From Longimicrobium sp. (lineage in GTDB: Bacteria > Gemmatimonadota > Gemmatimonadetes > Longimicrobiales > Longimicrobiaceae): a DNA stretch of 7,315 nt. The stretch is taken from assembly GCA_030446945.1 (NCBI GenBank), contig JAUJMI010000182.1, forward strand, positions 1-7,315, written 5' to 3'. Positions 6,363-7,315 of the stretch are shown one piece after another. Both the position numbers and the translations under genes were made by a program. The notes beneath the pieces were generated by a model, which saw only the letters and a list, made by a program, of their open reading frames with translations, was not told the DNA's origin and ran no database searches. Every line of letters starts with the position of its first letter. Position 1 is the first letter of the stretch.

Positions 6363-7315
6363 CTACCCCACCCCCGCCCCCATCGCCGCCACCTGGGCCA
6401 CGTCCTTGTCGCCCCGCCCGCTCAGGCAGATCACGACAGGACCATGGTCCGCCCACTTCGCCCCCTCGCGCAGGACGTACGCGATGGCGTGCGCCGTCTC
6501 CAGCGCGGGGATGATCCCCTCCAGCCGCGCCAGCCGTCCGAAGGCGTCCAGCGCCTCCGCGTCGGTGACGGCGGCGTAGGTGGCGCGCCCCCGGTCCTTG
6601 AGCGCGGAGTGCTCCGGCCCCACGCCCGGGTAGTCCAGCCCCGCCGAGACCGAGTGCGCGGGCGCCACCTGACCCGCGTCGTCCTGGAGCAGGTAGCTCA
6701 GGCACCCGTGCAGCACGCCGGGCTTGCCCAGGGTCAACGTGGCGGCGTGGCGTTGCGTGTGGAGCCCCTCGCCCGCGGCTTCCACCCCCACCAGCTCGAC
6801 CCCTTCATCCCCGACGAACGGGTGGAACATGCCGATGGCGTTGGAGCCGCCGCCCACGCACGCCACCACGGCGGCGGGAAGGCGACCCTCGACCGCCAGC
6901 ATCTGCTCGCGCGTCTCGCGCCCGATGATGCTCTGGAAGTCGCGCACCATCCGCGGGTACGGGTCCGGGCCTACCACCGAGCCGATGATGTAGTGCGTGT
7001 CCGCGACGTTGGTAACCCAGTCGCGGATCGCCTCGTTGGTGGCGTCCTTGAGGGTGCGCGTGCCGCTGGAGACCGGGCGAACCTCGGCACCCAGCAGTTT
7101 CATGCGATAGACGTTGAGCGCCTGGCGCTGCACGTCTTCCTCGCCCATGTACACGATGCACTGGAGCCCAAAGAGCGCGCAGGCGGTGGCGGTGGCCACG
7201 CCGTGCTGCCCCGCCCCGGTCTCGGCGATGATGCGCTCCTTACCCATGCGCCGAGCCAGCAGCACCTGCCCCAGCGAGTTGTTGATCTTGTGCGCCCCGG
7301 TGTGGTTGAGGTCCT
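6363..7315 (-). CDS. trpB: Tryptophan synthase beta chain (5' end outside window)
   Basis: PLP-dependent subunit that condenses indole with L-serine to tryptophan. 316 complete residues plus the TAG stop are visible; by comparison with Salmonella TrpB (397 aa) about 78 N-terminal residues are missing. The frame is open to the window edge, so the internal ATG at 7265 is not the start. The visible part starts at [12 protein letters not shown], which holds the PLP Schiff-base lysine (Lys87 in Salmonella). [10 protein letters not shown] supplies the catalytic Glu109 equivalent, GGGSNAIG binds the cofactor phosphate, and LSGRGDKD near the C-terminus carries the serine that contacts the PLP ring nitrogen. 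Nothing suggests loss of function. Downstream is the repeat-rich spacer rather than trpA. Confidence 0.98.
   Translation of the reverse strand, partial: DLNHTGAHKINNSLGQVLLARRMGKERIIAETGAGQHGVATATACALFGLQCIVYMGEEDVQRQALNVYRMKLLGAEVRPVSSGTRTLKDATNEAIRDWVTNVADTHYIIGSVVGPDPYPRMVRDFQSIIGRETREQMLAVEGRLPAAVVACVGGGSNAIGMFHPFVGDEGVELVGVEAAGEGLHTQRHAATLTLGKPGVLHGCLSYLLQDDAGQVAPAHSVSAGLDYPGVGPEHSALKDRGRATYAAVTDAEALDAFGRLARLEGIIPALETAHAIAYVLREGAKWADHGPVVICLSGRGDKDVAQVAAMGAGVG

Noticed and set aside
6013..6705. 230-codon minus-strand frame running from trpB into the spacer
   Set aside because: It is an out-of-frame shadow of trpB followed by repeat sequence; the translation has no domain and includes the inverted-repeat element.

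Overview
The window is GC-rich (roughly 70 % by eye) bacterial chromosome in which every convincing gene lies on the minus strand. Reading in the direction of transcription (from position 7315 down to 1) the order is: trpB (5' end outside the window), a 438-nt non-coding gap full of repeats, a HEAT-repeat protein, an HD-GYP domain protein, trpA, and a membrane-bound GAF/methyl-accepting chemotaxis protein (MCP) whose 3' end is outside the window. GC content, gene content and the repeat-rich spacer fit a Gemmatimonadota (Longimicrobium-like) genome; this is an inference from general resemblance, not a demonstrated assignment.

Layout: 6363-7315 encodes the C-terminal four fifths of tryptophan synthase beta chain, including the PLP lysine. 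5925-6362 has no gene. It holds a nested inverted-repeat element (about 6062-6328), a run of G4 tracts on the transcribed strand just after the trpB stop, a short 8-bp tandem repeat, and next to the following gene a dyad abutting a plausible sigma-70-type promoter. From 5924 to 1 four genes are packed as an apparent operon: HEAT protein and HD-GYP protein overlap by 4 nt (GTGA), HD-GYP and trpA overlap by 23 nt, and trpA and the MCP are separated by 21 nt.

How the genes work together: trpB and trpA make the two subunits of tryptophan synthase, but here they are separated by about 3.5 kb and trpA is translationally tied to signalling genes. The HEAT protein and the HD-GYP protein appear to share the same N-terminal domain (about 95 residues, conserved LY, LSV and R-x-G-[IV] positions), so they look like a functional pair, probably in cyclic-di-GMP or related signalling. 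The MCP adds a receptor/transducer with a 7-8 helix membrane domain and a GAF domain. The most interesting points are this split of trpBA by a c-di-GMP-type signalling cassette, the shared N-terminal domain of the pair, and the structured spacer after trpB.
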